DNA of 64,000 nucleotides from positions 62,001-126,000 of the forward strand of contig CBDDCC010000015.1 in assembly GCA_965225935.1 (NCBI GenBank). Reading direction: 5' to 3'. This document shows, one piece after another, positions 9,104 to 17,725 of this stretch. Made by a program: the position numbers and the translations under genes. The DNA is from CALJXB01 sp965225935. Its GTDB lineage: Bacteria; Pseudomonadota; Alphaproteobacteria; Kiloniellales; JAKSDN01. The notes under the pieces were generated by a model. The model was not told where the DNA came from and ran no database searches. It worked only from the letters and a program-made list of their open reading frames with translations. Position 1 is the first letter of the stretch; every line of letters starts with the position of its first letter.

Positions 9104-9907
9104 ATGGCCGGTGAGAAAGTGCCAGCGTGCGAGGCGGCGGCGCTCGCCTACCGCCGTCTCGGCTGGTCGGTCATTCCCCTGCAGCCGGGCGAGAAGCTGC
9201 CCAAGCTGCCCTGGCAGGCCTACCAGGACCGGCGCGCCGACGAGGAGGAGATCCGCTCCTGGTTCCGGCGCTGGCCGAAGATCAATGTAGGGATCGTGAC
9301 CGGCCCGGTCTCGGGCCTGGTGGTGCTGGACGTGGACCCGCGTCACGGCGGCGAGGGGAGCCTCCGCGACTGGCAAGCGCGCCACGAGCCCTTGCCCGAC
9401 ACGCTGGAGGCGGAGACCGGCGGCGGCGGGCGTCACCTCTACTTCGCCTCGCGGGATCCCGGGCTGCGCAACCGGGTGGCGGTCCTGCCGGGCGTCGACC
9501 TGCGCGCCCGCGGCGGCATGGTCGTCGCGCCGCCCTCGCTGCACCCGAGCGGCCGGAGGTACGCCTGGAAGGCGGGGCACGGGCCCGGGGCGCGGCCGCT
9601 CGCGCCCCTGCCGGCCTGGCTGCACGCGCGCCTGCGGGAGGAGACCGCGCGGCGCGGCCATCCGCTCGCCTACTGGCGCAGCCTGGTGCGCGAAGGGGTA
9701 ACGCAAGGCCAGCGCAACAGCACCATCGCCTCCTTCGCCGGCCATCTGCTGTGGCACGGCGTCGATCCGGAGATCGTCCTGGAGCTGTTGCTGGGCTGGA
9801 ACCGCACGCGCTGCCGGCCGCCGCTGGACGACGACGAGGTCGCCCGCGTGGTGGCCAGCATCACGAAGCTACATGCGCGCGAGGCGGAGGAAAGGAAGGA
9901 CGCCTGA
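9104..9907 (+). CDS. stand-alone bifunctional DNA primase/polymerase (PrimPol)
   Basis: 267 residues. The N-terminal ~175 residues carry the archaeo-eukaryotic-type Prim-Pol motifs: VVLDVDPRHGG (metal-binding Asp pair), GGGGRHLYF (His of the nucleotide site) and VDLRARGGMVVAPPS. A short PriCT-1-like helical tail follows (GQRNSTIASFAGHLLWHG and PPLDDDEVARVVASI). All catalytic positions are kept, so the primase/polymerase should be active. The helicase domain found in phage and plasmid relatives is absent, and no replication, integrase or phage genes flank it. It may be a domesticated remnant of a replicon. Confidence 0.85.
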   Translation: MAGEKVPACEAAALAYRRLGWSVIPLQPGEKLPKLPWQAYQDRRADEEEIRSWFRRWPKINVGIVTGPVSGLVVLDVDPRHGGEGSLRDWQARHEPLPDTLEAETGGGGRHLYFASRDPGLRNRVAVLPGVDLRARGGMVVAPPSLHPSGRRYAWKAGHGPGARPLAPLPAWLHARLREETARRGHPLAYWRSLVREGVTQGQRNSTIASFAGHLLWHGVDPEIVLELLLGWNRTRCRPPLDDDEVARVVASITKLHAREAEERKDA

Positions 9908-9965
9908 GCCGCGCCCGGGGGCCGCCATCCCCCGGCGGCCCGTCGGGCAGCGGAACCGGGAAAGG

Positions 9966-10256
9966 CTACTTGCGCAGGGACTCCTGATACATGCGCTCGG
10001 CCCTGGCGGCCGCGTCCTCGGCGGCCCGCGCGGCGCGGGCGGCCTCGGCGGCGGCCAGCTCTGCGGCCTCGGCCGCTTCAGTTGCGGCGACAGCCGCGGC
10101 GGCGGCCTCGGCCTGAGCCGCGGCAGCCATTTCCTGCGACTGGGAGACCTCGGACCGCAGGGCGCTCATCTCTTCCTGCTGGCTGGCGCAGCCGGCCATG
10201 GCCATGAGAGGAAGAGCCAGAGCGATTGCAATTGCGGCTTTGTTCGTACGCGACAT
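9966..10256 (-). CDS. Ala-rich coiled-coil lipoprotein (Lpp/OprI-like alanine zipper)
   Basis: 96 residues with a lipoprotein signal peptide ending in the lipobox LMAMAGC (Cys at about 23). The mature part is a continuous helix of Ala-x-Ala heptads (residues ~45-85), ending ERMYQESLRK. This resembles short Lpp-type murein lipoproteins, whose helix trimerises and whose C-terminal Lys can be joined to peptidoglycan. It is followed by the end of the primase gene on the opposite strand. An outer-membrane-to-peptidoglycan tether is the likely role. Confidence 0.75.
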   Translation of the reverse strand: MSRTNKAAIAIALALPLMAMAGCASQQEEMSALRSEVSQSQEMAAAAQAEAAAAAVAATEAAEAAELAAAEAARAARAAEDAAARAERMYQESLRK

Positions 10257-10482
10257 GCTTGGTTCCTTTCGATCAAGCTGTTGAGCGCCGTTGCGACATG
10301 CAGGCCTTGCCCGCGTTGGCGACCGCGAGAGGTGCCGCGGCCCTTAGGTAACAGACTGGAGGCCCTATGAATACCCGCCGCCATCGGTGCTGCCAACCAT
10401 CATGCGCGAATTCTGCCGTCCTATGCGCTGCCAGGTCCGGCAGGGACCGTGCTGAGGCGGCCTGGGCCGAGTTTCCTGGTAC

Positions 10483-11364
10483 TCAGTGGGCCATGAGAAG
10501 GGGCAGCTGGGCATGGGCGAGGACGTGCCTGGTGGCTCCGCCGAGGATGATCTCCTGCAGCCGGCTGTGGCCGTAGGCGCCCATGACCAAGAGGTCGCAG
10601 CCGTGCTCCTCCGCCTGGGCGAGGAGCTGCGCGCCCACCGGACCTTTGCCCCTCTTCGGGGTGCGGGCCTCGGCGGCGATGCCGTGACGGGCCAGAGCCC
10701 GGGCCAACTCCGCGGAGTCCCGATCCGGCCGGGTCTCGTCGATCGTGAGGACGATGATCTGCTCCGCCTGCTCGAGGAAGGGCAGGGCCGCCCAGATGGC
10801 GCGCGCCGCCTCCGGCGTGTCGTTCCAGGCCAGCAGAATCCGCTTGCCGAGGGTCGCTGGAACCTCAGGGGCGGCCACCAACACCGGCCGCGCGCTCTGG
10901 AACAGGGCGGCCTCCAGGACCGCTTCCGAGGATTCCGCCGGGCGGGCGCCGCGACCGCCCTCGGGCCTAGGTAGGACCAGCAGGTCGAAAAGGCGCCCCC
11001 GCTCGGCCACCTCCCGGCTCTCGACGCCGGTGACGTCCCGCCAGGCGAGCGCGAAGCGGCCCGGCACGGGCTCGGCCTCGACCCTGGTGAGGGGCAGGGC
11101 CTCCTCCACCGCCAGGTCCTGGAACAGGCGGTAGGCCTGCTGGGCCCGCTCCTCGCTGCCCGCCTCGGCGCCCTCGCGCAGCCGGCCGATGGTCTTGACA
11201 GTCATGCCCTCGGCGACCACGGGAACGACGCTTTCCACGGTAGGACGCACATGGAGCGCCTCCACGTAGGCCTCGAAGCGGCGGCCGACCGCGACCGCCG
11301 TCCGCAGGGCTGCGCGGGATGCGCCATCGCCGCCGAGCAACGTCATGATGGTCGAGAGGCCCAT
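10483..11364 (-). CDS. tandem universal stress protein (UspA x2)
   Basis: 293 residues made of two Usp domains. The N-terminal one (1-~150) is degenerate in its nucleotide loop. The C-terminal one (about 155-293) ends GAYGHSRLQEIILGGATRH, matching the ATP-binding G-2x-G-9x-G-[ST] pattern. Cytoplasmic stress-resilience protein by family. It lies just downstream of, and in the same direction as, the rpoH-type sigma factor (123-base gap), but no shared promoter can be shown. Confidence 0.88.
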   Translation of the reverse strand: MGLSTIMTLLGGDGASRAALRTAVAVGRRFEAYVEALHVRPTVESVVPVVAEGMTVKTIGRLREGAEAGSEERAQQAYRLFQDLAVEEALPLTRVEAEPVPGRFALAWRDVTGVESREVAERGRLFDLLVLPRPEGGRGARPAESSEAVLEAALFQSARPVLVAAPEVPATLGKRILLAWNDTPEAARAIWAALPFLEQAEQIIVLTIDETRPDRDSAELARALARHGIAAEARTPKRGKGPVGAQLLAQAEEHGCDLLVMGAYGHSRLQEIILGGATRHVLAHAQLPLLMAH

Positions 11365-11487
11365 GCCGGTCTTCCGCTTCCCCGTCCTGCTGTGCTTCGC
11401 TCCGGCGGCAGGGTTTCAGGCCCGGGGTGGCCGGGCATTGACCTGCATCAAGCTGGCATCAGGCGGGGACGGACCGAGCGGTCTTCC

Positions 11488-12411
11488 CTAGGCCGCGAGG
11501 ACCGGGACCTTGGTGCGCGCCGCCTCCCGCAGTTCGGCCGGCAGGTCGGCGCCCGCTTCGATGGTGGCGGCGCGGGCCTGCTCGGCCGCTTCCAGCATGC
11601 GCTCGCGCAGGCGCTCGATCGCCCGGGCCTCGATCTGGCGCACCCGCTCGCGCGAGATGCCGTACTCCTGGCTCAGGTCCTCCAGGGTGCGGGGCTCCTC
11701 GCTCAGCTTGCGGGTCTTGAGGATCCGCTGCTCGCGGGCGCTCAGGCTGTCGAGAGCCTCGCCGAGCAGCTCCTTGCGCCAGGCAAGCTCCTCGCTCTCG
11801 CCCAGCACGGCCTCCGGGTCCGGCGCATCGCTGACCAGCAGGTCCTGGAACTCGCCGCCGTCCTCGTCGCTCACCGGCGCGTTGAGAGTCCAGTCGCCGG
11901 CCATCAGGCGGCGGTTCATCTCGACCACCTCGGCCTCCTGGACGTCGAGCTCCTCGGCGATCCGGTTGGCGACTTCGGGCGCCAGGTCGCCGTCATCGTA
12001 GACCTGGAGATCGCTCTTGAGGCGCCCCAGGTTGAAGAACAGCTTCTTCTGGGCCGCCGTCGTGCCCATCTTCACCAGCGAGCGGGAATAGAGCACGTGC
12101 TCGCGGATGGTGGCGCGGATCCACCAGGCGGCGTAGGAGGCGAAGCGCACGCCCCGCTCGGGGTCGAAGCGCTCGGCCGCCTGCATGAGGCCGACGTTGC
12201 CCTCGCCGATCAGGTCGCCGAGGGGCAGGCCGTAGCCCCGGTTTTCCCGCGCGATCTTGATGACCAGGCGCAGGTGGCTGCCGAGCAGGCTCTGGAGGGC
12301 GTCCTGGTCGCCGCGCTGCCGCCAGCGGGCGATCAGGTCCTTCTCCTCCTCCAGGCTCAGCATGGGAAAGCGCTTGGCCTGCTCCAGGTAGATTCGAAGT
12401 TCGTCGTTCAT
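11488..12411 (-). CDS. rpoH: RNA polymerase heat-shock sigma factor (sigma-32 type)
   Basis: 307 residues. Region 2 has DLIGEGNVGLMQAAERFDPE and FASYAAWWIRATIREHVL. The RpoH box QKKLFFNLG, diagnostic for sigma-32 and involved in core binding, is at residues 121-129. Region 4 has EYGISRERVRQIEARAIERL, the helix-turn-helix that reads the -35 element. Length and box make RpoH far more likely than RpoD or RpoS. Alphaproteobacteria often carry two rpoH copies; whether this is the main one cannot be told. The 280-base gap to the divergent cheR-like gene must hold its promoter. Confidence 0.92.
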   Translation of the reverse strand: MNDELRIYLEQAKRFPMLSLEEEKDLIARWRQRGDQDALQSLLGSHLRLVIKIARENRGYGLPLGDLIGEGNVGLMQAAERFDPERGVRFASYAAWWIRATIREHVLYSRSLVKMGTTAAQKKLFFNLGRLKSDLQVYDDGDLAPEVANRIAEELDVQEAEVVEMNRRLMAGDWTLNAPVSDEDGGEFQDLLVSDAPDPEAVLGESEELAWRKELLGEALDSLSAREQRILKTRKLSEEPRTLEDLSQEYGISRERVRQIEARAIERLRERMLEAAEQARAATIEAGADLPAELREAARTKVPVLAA

Positions 12412-12692
12412 CTCTCACCCTCGAGCGATCGAGGCTCCGATCGCCTCCTCAAGTTTGAGGCGGTCCTCCAGCGCCGCTCCGCCCACAGCCGCGGTCCCTA
12501 GGGGCCGAAGTTCTTGAAATTCCGCGCGATTCTTTGATCTGCGCGGACTTCTCAAGTCGACTGGTGTCTTGGGAAGCGTTTGGGCGGAATGGCGATTTGC
12601 CGCCAGATTTGACATATATGTAGGAACGAAACTCGAACTTTCAAGGGGTGCGCCTTTAGGGAGAAGGGGCGCCGGCCGGAGGGAGCGGCTCC

Positions 12693-13523
12693 ATGCGGGA
12701 CCGGGACTGTGTCGCCTTCCTGCAGCACTGGCTGCCGCGTCTCGGCCTGAGCTGGCCGGGCTACCGAAAGGTCCGGGGCACGGTGTGCAAGCGGATCCGC
12801 CGGCGCCTCGGCCAGCTCGGCCTGCCGGACCTCGAGGCCTACGGCGCCGCCCTGGAGGCTTCGGCGGCGGAGCGGGCGCGGCTCGATGCTTTCTGCCGCA
12901 TTCCGATCTCCCGCTTCTGGCGCGACCGCGGGGTCTACGAAGCACTCGGCGCGCGGGTGCTGCCGGGGCTGGCCCGCCGGGCGGCCGAGCGCGGCGACGG
13001 GCTGATCCGCTGCTGGAGCGCCGGATGCGCCTCGGGCGAGGAGCCCTACGGCCTCGCTCTGCTCTGGGCCGAGACCGTGGGAGGGCAGGGGGCGCCAGCC
13101 CGCCTCCACATCCTCGCCAGCGACGCCGAGCCCGTCATGCTGGCCCGGGCGGCGGAGGCCTGCTACTCCGCAGGCTCCCTGAAGGAGCTGCCGCCGGAGC
13201 TGCGGGCGCGGACCTTCGTCGAGCGCGACGGTTCCTACTGCCTCCGCAGCGAGCTGAAAGCGGGCATCGATTTCGTGCGCCAGGACCTGCGCCGGGACCA
13301 GCCCGAGGGCTCCTTCGACCTGATCCTCTGCCGCAACCTCGCCTTCACCTACTTCGACACGGCGCTGCAAGGCGAGGTCTTCGCCCAGCTCGACGCCCGC
13401 CTGCGGCCGGGTGGATACCTGGTGATCGGCGCCCACGAGCGTCTGCCCCGAGGCGCGGACGGCTACCGGCCCCTCCGGGAAGGGTTGCCGATCTACCGCA
13501 AGGGGCTGGGCTCTGCCGGCTGA
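12693..13523 (+). CDS. CheR-type protein-glutamate methyltransferase
   Basis: 276 residues. The N-terminal helical domain (residues ~1-75) includes RKVRGTVCKRIRRRLGQLGL, as in CheR. The SAM-binding motif CWSAGCASGEEPYG is at 108-120 and the active-site block FDLILCRNLAFTYFD near 210. CheR transfers methyl groups from SAM to glutamates of chemoreceptors. No cheA, cheB, cheW or receptor gene is nearby, so it may serve a remote chemosensory array or an alternative target. Preceded at 12609 by a TTGACA hexamer in an AT-rich patch. Confidence 0.85.
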   Translation: MRDRDCVAFLQHWLPRLGLSWPGYRKVRGTVCKRIRRRLGQLGLPDLEAYGAALEASAAERARLDAFCRIPISRFWRDRGVYEALGARVLPGLARRAAERGDGLIRCWSAGCASGEEPYGLALLWAETVGGQGAPARLHILASDAEPVMLARAAEACYSAGSLKELPPELRARTFVERDGSYCLRSELKAGIDFVRQDLRRDQPEGSFDLILCRNLAFTYFDTALQGEVFAQLDARLRPGGYLVIGAHERLPRGADGYRPLREGLPIYRKGLGSAG

Positions 13524-13637
13524 TCCAAGCGTCCGGTTCCATGGACAGGCCGGGCGCCGGGGCGTATCTATGCAGGCGCAGAGCCCGCCTCGGAGGACGG
13601 GTGGGTCCCGCCGACCCAAAGGGAAATCGCCGCCCCC

Positions 13638-14321
13638 ATGATCTACGTGCTGCCCAACCTGATCGACGCCGGGGCTCTCGACCGGCTCCGCACGAGCCTG
13701 CGCGGCGCCGACTTCGTCGACGGCCGGCAGACCTCCGGGCGCGCCGTCTCCACGGTCAAGAAGAACACCGAGGTGCGTCTCGACAGTGAGGCGCAGACCG
13801 CCTGCTGTGCCGTCGTGCTGGAGGCCCTGCGCGCCAGCAACGACTTCCGCGCCATCGTCCAGCCGCGCCGCTTCGGCGAGATCCTGTTCAGCCGCTACAC
13901 CGAGGGCATGGCCTACGGCGACCACTCGGACAACGCGCTGATGCGCGACGGCGACCTGCGCACCGACGTCGCCATGACCCTCTTCCTCAGCGATCCGGCC
14001 GACTACGAGGGCGGCGAGCTGGTCATGAACAGCGACCTCCGGCCCGAGCGCTACAAGCTTCCCGCCGGCCACGCCGTGGTCTATCCGGCCATGGTGCTAC
14101 ACCGTGTAAATCCGGTGACCCGCGGCGAGCGGCTGGTCGCCATCACCTGGGTGCAGAGCTCGGTGCGCGATCCCCAGCAGCGGCAGATCCTGCTGGACCT
14201 CGCTCTGGCGCTCAGCCACATCATCGACAACACGCCCCAGGGCCAGGGCTATACCCACCCCCAGTACCTGCGCCTCGACAAGGTCTATAACAACCTGCTG
14301 CGCATGTGGGCCGAGATCTAG
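13638..14321 (+). CDS. Fe(II)/2-oxoglutarate-dependent dioxygenase of the PiuC/YbiX (PKHD) type
   Basis: 227 residues, the family's usual length. The iron-binding triad is visible as H96-x-D98 in YGDHSDNALM and H155 in VLHRVNPVTRGER, with R165 placed to bind 2-oxoglutarate. PiuC/YbiX proteins are linked to iron-siderophore uptake, but no TonB receptor is adjacent here. The TAG stop at 14319-14321 is part of the CTAG duplicated by the IS5-type element directly downstream, so the coding region is intact but its natural 3' flank has been displaced by 1.36 kb. Confidence 0.9.
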   Translation: MIYVLPNLIDAGALDRLRTSLRGADFVDGRQTSGRAVSTVKKNTEVRLDSEAQTACCAVVLEALRASNDFRAIVQPRRFGEILFSRYTEGMAYGDHSDNALMRDGDLRTDVAMTLFLSDPADYEGGELVMNSDLRPERYKLPAGHAVVYPAMVLHRVNPVTRGERLVAITWVQSSVRDPQQRQILLDLALALSHIIDNTPQGQGYTHPQYLRLDKVYNNLLRMWAEI

Positions 14322-15678
14322 CAGGCTGCTGAAAAAGTCTCTCGCGGCTTTCGGTGTAACGTGATTCTCTGTTCTGGTGAGATCTGGAACGGAGGGTTGC
14401 GATGCGCGGCGGGGATGGGGACAGCGGGGCGTTGTTTTCATATGTGAGCTGTGAGGCTCGGGTGCCTGCGGACCATCCGCTGCGGGCGATCCGGGCGATC
14501 GTGGACGAGGCCTTGGAGGTGCTGTCGCCGGAGTTCGAGGGGATCTACTCGAAGCTGGGTCGCCCGTCGATCGCGCCGGAGAAGCTGCTGCGGGCGCTCT
14601 TGCTGCAGGCCTTCTACTCGATCCGCTCGGAACGCCAGCTGATGGAGCAGCTGGACTACAATCTGCTGTTCCGCTGGTTCGTGGGCCTTTCGATGGATGC
14701 GCCGGTGTGGGACGCCACGGTCTTCTCGAAGAACCGGGACCGTCTGATCGAGGGCGAGATCGCGGCGAAGTTCCTGGCCGCGCTGCTGAGCCAGGATCGG
14801 GTCGAGGCGCTCTTATCGGAGGAGCACTTCTCGGTCGACGGCACGCTGCTCGACGCCTGGGCCTCGATGAAGAGCTTTCGGCCCAAAGACGGCGCGGGGG
14901 AGGGCCCCGGCGATGGCCCTGGGGAGGGCCCCGGGGAGGGCGGCAGGCCGCCGGCCGGGCGCAACGCGGAGCGGGACTTCCGCGGCGAGCGGCGCTCGAA
15001 CGAGACCCACGCCTCGACCAGCGATCCCGACGCCAAGCTCTACCGCAAGGCCAACGGCCAGAGCAGCCGGCTCTGCTACATGGGCCACCTCCTGATGGAG
15101 AACCGCAACGCCCTCGTCGTCGACGCCGAGCTGACCCGGGCCGGCGGCAGGGCCGAGCGCGAGGCCGCGCTCGCCATGCTCGATCGCCGCAGGGAGAGCC
15201 GAGGGGGGCGCCGCCGGCGCGTCACCCTGGGCGCCGACAAGGCCTACGACGTGCGCAGCTTCGTCGAGGGCCTGCGCGCGCGCAGGATCACTCCGCACAT
15301 CGCCATCGACGGCCATGTCCGGGTCACCGGCAGGCCGCGCCGAACCGCCATCGACAAGCGCACCACCCGGCATGCGGGCTACGCCGCGAGCCAGCGCCTG
15401 CGCAAGCGCATCGAAGAGGGCTTCGGCTGGATCAAGACCACCGGCAACCTCGCCAAGACCCGCCACCGGGGCCTCGAGCGCGTCGGCTGGACCTTCACCC
15501 TCACCGCGGCCGCCTACAATCTCGTGCGCATACCCAAGCTGCTCGCCGCAACTTGATCGCACCAGGGCATCGAAAATTCCGCCCACGCAACCAGCCGAAC
15601 CCAAACCCCTCGACCATCGGATCAGAATCCCGGGCTACAGCCCAAATCCTGCCCTCAGGACAATTCTTCAGCAGCCTG
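14322..15678 (+). mobile_element. complete IS5-family insertion sequence with 4-bp target duplication
   Basis: 1357 bp. Perfect 12-bp terminal inverted repeats CAGGCTGCTGAA lie at 14322-14333 and 15667-15678 (a looser match continues inward). The copies are flanked by the direct repeat CTAG (14318-14321 and 15679-15682). IS5-family elements typically duplicate a YTAR tetranucleotide, which fits. One transposase gene fills the interior. Intact ends, duplication and open frame suggest a recent, possibly active insertion. Confidence 0.93.
14402..15556 (+). CDS. IS5-family DDE transposase
   Basis: 384 residues. The N-terminal part (LGRPSIAPEKLLRALLLQAF, then LMEQLDYNLLFRWFVGLSMD) is the DUF772 DNA-binding domain of this family. 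The catalytic acidic residues sit in HFSVDGTLLDAW, TLGADKAYDV and RIEEGFGWIKTTG. A low-complexity linker GEGPGDGPGEGPGEGG around residue 165, encoded by a ~12-base repeat, separates the first Asp from the rest. No frameshift is needed, so it should be functional. Confidence 0.93.
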   Translation: MRGGDGDSGALFSYVSCEARVPADHPLRAIRAIVDEALEVLSPEFEGIYSKLGRPSIAPEKLLRALLLQAFYSIRSERQLMEQLDYNLLFRWFVGLSMDAPVWDATVFSKNRDRLIEGEIAAKFLAALLSQDRVEALLSEEHFSVDGTLLDAWASMKSFRPKDGAGEGPGDGPGEGPGEGGRPPAGRNAERDFRGERRSNETHASTSDPDAKLYRKANGQSSRLCYMGHLLMENRNALVVDAELTRAGGRAEREAALAMLDRRRESRGGRRRRVTLGADKAYDVRSFVEGLRARRITPHIAIDGHVRVTGRPRRTAIDKRTTRHAGYAASQRLRKRIEEGFGWIKTTGNLAKTRHRGLERVGWTFTLTAAAYNLVRIPKLLAAT

Positions 15679-15823
15679 CTAGCGCTCCCTCGCAGCCCGG
15701 CGGCCGAAGAATATTGCGGTTCCGCGGGCGGCTATTGATTCACCCGAACGGTCTCTTACTTGCAGGAAAAGGTCTCCAAGAGGCCTTCTCCAGCAACGCC
15801 AAGTAATCGTGAAGAAGATAGCC

Positions 15824-16288
15824 ATGCATAGCAGGACCAAGACCACAACAGAGATGGCGGCCAAGATCGTCGCCGCCTACGTCGGCCGCCAAGGCCTGCC
15901 GCCCGCGAAGCTGCCGGAGCTGATCCGGGCGGTCCACGGTACGATCGCAGGCCTCGCCGCCGGCGGGAAGGGCGCGGCGGCGGTTGCCATGCCGGCCGTG
16001 GCACCGGCGGTGCCCCGCGCCAAGTCGGTCGCCCGCGGGCACGTAACCTGCCTCGAGGACGGCTTGCGCTTCAAGAGCCTGAAGCGCCACCTACGCAGCG
16101 CCCACGGCCTGAGCCCGGCAGAGTACCGGGCCAAGTGGGGCCTGCCGGCGAACCACCCCATCGTGGCGCCGTCCTACTCGGCCCGCCGCGCGGCAATCGC
16201 CAAGGAGATCCGGTTCGGCCGCAAGGACGGGGCCGAGCCCAAGGCCCCCAAGGCCGGCCGCGGCGAGCGCCTGAAACAGGCGGCCTAA
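15824..16288 (+). CDS. mucR: MucR/Ros-family zinc-finger transcriptional regulator
   Basis: 154 residues from the ATG at 15824; a GTG at 15809 would add five residues but lacks a ribosome site. The N-terminal helical part (MAAKIVAAYVGRQGLPPAKLPELI) and the zinc-binding/DNA-reading block VTCLEDGLRFKSLKRHL with SAHGLSPAEYRAKW are standard for MucR/Ros. These regulators silence exopolysaccharide, motility and horizontally acquired AT-rich genes in alphaproteobacteria. The IS5 element ends only 145 bases upstream and may have altered its promoter. Confidence 0.88.
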   Translation: MHSRTKTTTEMAAKIVAAYVGRQGLPPAKLPELIRAVHGTIAGLAAGGKGAAAVAMPAVAPAVPRAKSVARGHVTCLEDGLRFKSLKRHLRSAHGLSPAEYRAKWGLPANHPIVAPSYSARRAAIAKEIRFGRKDGAEPKAPKAGRGERLKQAA

Positions 16289-16335
16289 GCCGGAGCCTGA
16301 AGGTCCGGCCAGTCCCCCCGAGATCGGATGGGCGC

Positions 16336-16704
16336 TCAGCCGTCGGCGACCAACTCGACGAAGGTGATGAGGTTGCCGTCCGGGTCGCCGATGGCGAACT
16401 CCCAGGCGTTCCAGGGCTGCTTGGTGAGCGGCAGGTTGGGATGGACGATCCCCAGGGGCCTCAGCTTCTCGAACAGGTTCTGGATGCCGGAGACCCGGAT
16501 GCGGCAGCCGCAATGGGACGGCAGCCCGGGATCCTCGGTCTGCCAGAGGTGCAGGCTGACCTCTCCCCGGCGGATCACCGCATAGGGCTCCTCGGTCAGC
16601 GCCAGGATCTCGAAGCCGAGCACATCGCGGTAGAATTCGGCCGCCTTTGGCACGTCGACCGAGGGCAGGACCGGGACTCCGGCCTCGAAGGAGATGTCGG
16701 CCAT
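16336..16704 (-). CDS. VOC-superfamily protein (glyoxalase/bleomycin-resistance type)
   Basis: 122 residues starting MADISFEAGVPVLPSVDVPK, behind GGAGCG. The two beta-alpha-beta-beta-beta units of a VOC fold are clear (FYRDVLGFEIL, then GNLITFVELV at the end). Length and sequence resemble bleomycin-binding or small glyoxalase proteins. It follows the methyltransferase gene on the same strand after 63 bases, so it is probably the second gene of a unit controlled by the divergent MerR regulator. Ligand unknown. Confidence 0.8.
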   Translation of the reverse strand: MADISFEAGVPVLPSVDVPKAAEFYRDVLGFEILALTEEPYAVIRRGEVSLHLWQTEDPGLPSHCGCRIRVSGIQNLFEKLRPLGIVHPNLPLTKQPWNAWEFAIGDPDGNLITFVELVADG

Positions 16705-16767
16705 CGCGCGCTCCCTGTTCCGTTGCGTATTGCCGCCGGCACCCGCACCGCCCGGCAAGCTGCCGCA

Positions 16768-17649
16768 TCATAGAGCGTTTGCTTCCTGTTCCGCACACTC
16801 CGTGGAGGGCGCCCGCGCTGTGACGAGCCAGCAGGCGGCGACGAAGCGGACATGCTTTCCCTCCACGAAGGGATCGAAGGCGGCGCGCACCGCTTCGACG
16901 ACCCGGGCACGGGTTCCCTCGTCCGCCTCGTGAAGGACCCGGCCGACGGGGCCGAGGCGCGTGAAGTAGAACTCAAGCTGGGCTTCCGGCAGGACGCAGG
17001 CCGCATCGTGCGGCCGGATGTCGATCTCGGCCCAGCCGCTCTCCTCCAGGATGCGCCTGACACGGGACGCCTCCGCGAAGGCGAACTGGCCCGGCGCGTT
17101 CGTCTCGGATCCCGGAAGGTTCGGCAGGTGCGGCGCGGCGGCGCGTGCAGCGGCGGTCATGAAGGGATTCTCCTCGGGGCTTCGCCAGGCGAGGAAGCGC
17201 ATCGCCGCGCCCTCCCGTGCTGCGCGGCGCAGGTTCGCGAAGGCCCGGACGGAGTCGCCGAAGAACATGACGCCGAAGCGCGAGAGCAGCGTGTCGAATC
17301 CCACGGGCTCGAAGGGATGGGTTTCGGCGTCGGCGCGGATGAAGCGCGCCCGCAAGTCGTGCCGCTCCGCCCGGTCAGCGGCGGCGGCGATCATCGGCTC
17401 GGAGATGTCGATGCCGACGGCGTGGCCCTCCGCGGCCAAGCGCCCGGCGGCGGCGAGCGTTACGCCGCCCGTGCCGCAGCCGACGTCGAGCACCCGGCCG
17501 GCCGATCCGGCGGGAACCGCTTCGACGAGCAGGTCCTCGAGCGGCTTGAACAGCTGATCGAGCAGCACTTGGGCCTCGATCCAGTTGCGTCCGGCGATGC
17601 CGTTCCAGTCGATCTGCCGCGCGTCGCCGGTCCCGTCTCCGGTATTCAT
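16768..17649 (-). CDS. class I SAM-dependent methyltransferase (UbiE/Methyltransf_25 type)
   Basis: 293 residues from ATG 17649, which has GAGGAG six bases ahead; another ATG two codons upstream lies too close to that site. SAM motif I is VLDVGCGTGGVT (about residues 55-66), motif II GIDISEPM and motif III near DTLLSRFGVMFF. The C-terminal part includes AWRSPEENPF, seen in this group. Likely methylates a small molecule. Divergent from the merR-type gene with the palindromic operator in the 76-base gap; followed by the VOC gene. Confidence 0.85.
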   Translation of the reverse strand: MNTGDGTGDARQIDWNGIAGRNWIEAQVLLDQLFKPLEDLLVEAVPAGSAGRVLDVGCGTGGVTLAAAGRLAAEGHAVGIDISEPMIAAAADRAERHDLRARFIRADAETHPFEPVGFDTLLSRFGVMFFGDSVRAFANLRRAAREGAAMRFLAWRSPEENPFMTAAARAAAPHLPNLPGSETNAPGQFAFAEASRVRRILEESGWAEIDIRPHDAACVLPEAQLEFYFTRLGPVGRVLHEADEGTRARVVEAVRAAFDPFVEGKHVRFVAACWLVTARAPSTECAEQEANAL

Positions 17650-17699
17650 GGTCATCTCCTCGTCGCTTGCCAGCCTTTGGCGGAAACAGCACAGTGCCA

Positions 17700-17717
17700 C
17701 TTCAAGTGGACTTGAGG
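17700..17717. promoter_or_regulatory. SoxR/MerR-type operator palindrome
   Basis: CTTCAAGT-GG-ACTTGAGG: two 8-bp half-sites with one mismatch and a 2-bp centre. It is nearly the same as the E. coli SoxR box CCTCAAGTTAACTTGAGG. On the minus strand TTGACC overlaps its outer edge and CACTGT lies 19 bases further, the stretched -35/-10 spacing typical of MerR-activated promoters. It would drive the methyltransferase gene. Confidence 0.65.
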
Positions 17718-17725
17718 TCAAGAGC

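Noticed and set aside
8683..9114. 143-codon frame before the primase gene
   Set aside because: Arg/Pro/Gly-rich, no ribosome site and overlaps the primase start.
9966..10256. CRISPR-like or tandem DNA repeat in the Ala-rich region
   Set aside because: The repetition is codon-level (GCC/GCG/GCA for Ala) within a lipoprotein gene, with no spacer structure. No CRISPR array was seen anywhere in the window.
12609..12637. Sigma-70 promoter before the cheR-like gene
   Set aside because: TTGACA is present but no acceptable -10 lies 16-18 bases downstream; left as a note only.
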